From positions 1-8,674 of the forward strand of contig WJIV01000236.1 in assembly GCA_014730055.1 (NCBI GenBank): a stretch of 8,674 nucleotides of DNA. The letters are read 5' to 3'. The DNA comes from Candidatus Bathyarchaeota archaeon (GTDB lineage: Archaea > Thermoproteota > Bathyarchaeia > TCS64). Of this stretch, positions 7,563 to 8,674 are shown piece by piece. Every line of letters begins with the position of its first letter. Position 1 is the first letter of the stretch. The notes under the pieces were generated by a model. It was not told the origin of the DNA, did no database searches, and saw only the letters and a list, made by a program, of their open reading frames with translations. Made by a program: the position numbers and the translations under genes.

Positions 7563-8599
7563 CTGTAGGTAACCAAAAACTTGGAACCACCTATGTTGTA
7601 CTAAGGACCCATGCACGTATAGCTAATTTACTAGATAACGAGAAAACCCGTGAGTTAGCTGAATCTGAGGATATACATGATTTCCTAAGAAAGCTAAGGG
7701 AGACTCCTTATGGTGAGATAACCATTGAAGAGGATGAGCTAATTGCCATAAACCTTGAGCGTATTTTCACACAGAAATTCATTGAAAGAATAGAAAGTAT
7801 TGTAAAAATAACCCCTACAAAAATGGGAGAATTTCTACGAGCCTACTTTGATCTTAGATTCGAGGTGCTGAACCTCAAAAGAATCCTTAGAGGCAAATTC
7901 ACAGAATCTACGAACGAACAGATCAGGCAGTCACTTATTCCTATAGATCCCTTCTTTGTCGAAGATTATGAGAAATACATGGAATCGGAAAGTTTCGAAG
8001 AGACCGTTAAAAAACTACAGGGAACACCTTATCAGAGTTTAATAGAAAAAATACCGGATTACGAGGAAAACGATGAGCTATGGCCCTTCGAACTTGAGTT
8101 GAACTATATCTATGCGAGAGAGATACTGAAACTTGTCGAGAAACTCCCATCCAAAAATAGATACATTGTAAACAGTCTAGTAAAATTTGAGACGGATATA
8201 GAAAACGTCCTAGTGGCAATAAAACGCCGAGGTAAACCTGAGTCAAATCTAGAGGAGATTTTCCCTGTAACATATAGGCTCAGCTTAGAAGATCTAGAGG
8301 GCATCATAAAAACCGAAGATCTTAGCGAGGCTATCGATAATTTAAATGAGCCTTATAAATCTGTCCTAGAGCCAATCAAGACAGGCGATATCGCTTTGAC
8401 CCGGGCTATGTTAAGGAAAGGTAAATATGAAACAGTAAGTACTGCTAGAGCAGGAGACGAATACGGGTTTAACGTCATTCTAGCATTTCTTGTGTACAGT
8501 GAGATCGAAAAAGATAACTTGGTTGGGCTGGCCTGGGGAAAAGTTCAAGGCTTGGAAAGCGAAGAACTGTTAAAATATATCGTAATTCCTTGGGATTAA
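7550..8599 (+). CDS. atpC: A-type ATP synthase subunit C, apparent ATC start
   Basis: Subunit C (related to V-ATPase subunit d) is the funnel-shaped adapter joining the D/F shaft to the membrane rotor ring. From 7550 it has 349 residues, normal for the family; starting at the first in-frame ATG (7823) would leave only 258 and remove conserved N-terminal helices. The 7550-7822 part reads as real protein: GTTYVVLRTHARIANLL matches the family's N-terminal Y-V-x-x-R-x-R-x-x-LL pattern, followed by ESEDIHDFLRKLRETPYGE. Later family features are YFDLRFEVLNLKRILRGK, LVKFETDIENVLVAIKRRG and the C-terminal YIVIPWD. The frame is open from 7499, after a TGA at 7496, and contains no ATG, GTG or TTG before 7823. 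ATT 7529 precedes the GGAGGTG site, ATC 7550 is ideally spaced and ATA 7559 is too far. The start is therefore an inference, but the product is secure. C lies last here, not between E and F as in euryarchaeal operons. Confidence 0.88.
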   Translation: MEKITVGNQKLGTTYVVLRTHARIANLLDNEKTRELAESEDIHDFLRKLRETPYGEITIEEDELIAINLERIFTQKFIERIESIVKITPTKMGEFLRAYFDLRFEVLNLKRILRGKFTESTNEQIRQSLIPIDPFFVEDYEKYMESESFEETVKKLQGTPYQSLIEKIPDYEENDELWPFELELNYIYAREILKLVEKLPSKNRYIVNSLVKFETDIENVLVAIKRRGKPESNLEEIFPVTYRLSLEDLEGIIKTEDLSEAIDNLNEPYKSVLEPIKTGDIALTRAMLRKGKYETVSTARAGDEYGFNVILAFLVYSEIEKDNLVGLAWGKVQGLESEELLKYIVIPWD

Positions 8600-8606
8600 C
8601 CCCATA

Positions 8607-8614
8607 TTATTTTA
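8607..8614 (+). promoter_or_regulatory. TATA-like box before the last partial gene
   Basis: TTATTTTA is centred about 27 nt before the ATG at 8638, which has no ribosome-binding motif, again fitting a leaderless start. The whole 38-nt gap (8600-8637) is AT-rich, so this is a weak call. The same T-rich bases might also help end the ATP synthase transcript. Confidence 0.3.
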
Positions 8615-8637
8615 TCTACAAATCCATTAGTATATCT

Positions 8638-8674
8638 ATGTACTCAAAAAAAGAAACTGTTTATTTCGAAAAAA
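8638..8674 (+). CDS. Start of a further gene (3' end cut off), possibly pyruvate kinase C-terminal-domain-like
   Basis: An ATG opens a frame that stays open to the window edge: MYSKKETVYFEK. Only 12 residues are visible. The string TVYFEK resembles the N terminus of stand-alone archaeal proteins related to the pyruvate kinase alpha/beta (C-terminal) domain, which I recall as often beginning with a VYFE(K/N)PG-type motif. That resemblance is from memory and very short. It has no visible ribosome-binding site but has a TATA-like box at a leaderless distance. It lies 38 nt after atpC and may have its own promoter. It could also be a chance open frame. Confidence 0.35.
   Translation, partial: MYSKKETVYFEK

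Noticed and set aside
7540..7572. GTG at 7540 as an alternative start overlapping the Shine-Dalgarno bases
   Set aside because: That frame hits a TAA at 7570 after ten codons, is not the subunit C frame, and lacks its own ribosome-binding site.
7253..7576. Minus-strand open frame opposite the end of atpD
   Set aside because: Long Ser/Ile/Leu runs mirror the Glu/Asp/Lys-rich helix codons of atpD. It is a composition artefact and not a gene.
7823..8599. Subunit C as a 258-residue protein starting at the first ATG
   Set aside because: About 90 upstream codons in the same frame encode conserved subunit C sequence, and no ribosome-binding site lies before 7823. The short form is an artefact of requiring a standard start codon.
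1..8674. CRISPR arrays, tRNA or rRNA genes, insertion sequences
   Set aside because: I saw no regularly spaced repeats, no cloverleaf-like or rRNA-like segments and no transposase-like frames or terminal inverted repeats. Nearly all the window is accounted for by the coding genes.

Overview
This window comes from an archaeon. Seven genes encode soluble and stalk subunits of an archaeal-type (A-type, V/A-family) ATP synthase. They are tightly packed on the + strand, several are preceded by purine-rich Shine-Dalgarno sites, and the AT-rich gaps carry TATA-like boxes of archaeal type. The DNA is AT-rich by eye and codes Arg mainly with AGA/AGG. I cannot fix the lineage. The subunit order differs from the H-I-K-E-C-F-A-B-D order of methanogens, haloarchaea and Thermococcales, so a TACK- or Asgard-type archaeon is a reasonable but unproven guess.

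Positions 1-2378 hold two tandem paralogous membrane proteins of the NuoL/M/N - MrpA/D - hydrogenase-4/Mbh ion-translocating family. The first is cut off by the window edge. They look like the end of an operon for a complex I-like, membrane-hydrogenase-like or Mrp-type ion pump. A T-run follows the second stop codon. Positions 2379-2497 are an AT-rich gap with terminator-like and promoter-like sequence.

Positions 2498-8599 are the ATP synthase operon in the order F-H-E-A-B-D-C, with gaps of 10 nt or less, or overlaps. A and B form the catalytic head, E and H the peripheral stalks, and D, F and C the central stalk. The membrane subunits I (a) and K (c, proteolipid) are absent, so the coupling ion cannot be read here. 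After a 38-nt gap a further gene seems to start at 8638 and runs off the window.

If the two regions work together, the upstream pump would build an H+ or Na+ gradient and the ATP synthase would use it. I see no unknown multi-gene system. The main oddity is subunit C: its reading frame has no ATG, GTG or TTG until about 90 codons into the conserved protein. An ATC at 7550 sits exactly where a start codon should be relative to a strong GGAGGTG site inside atpD. This is either a rare non-canonical start or a single-base error. Lesser points are a variant P-loop in subunit A, loss of a channel lysine in the second pump subunit, and possible leaderless promoters.
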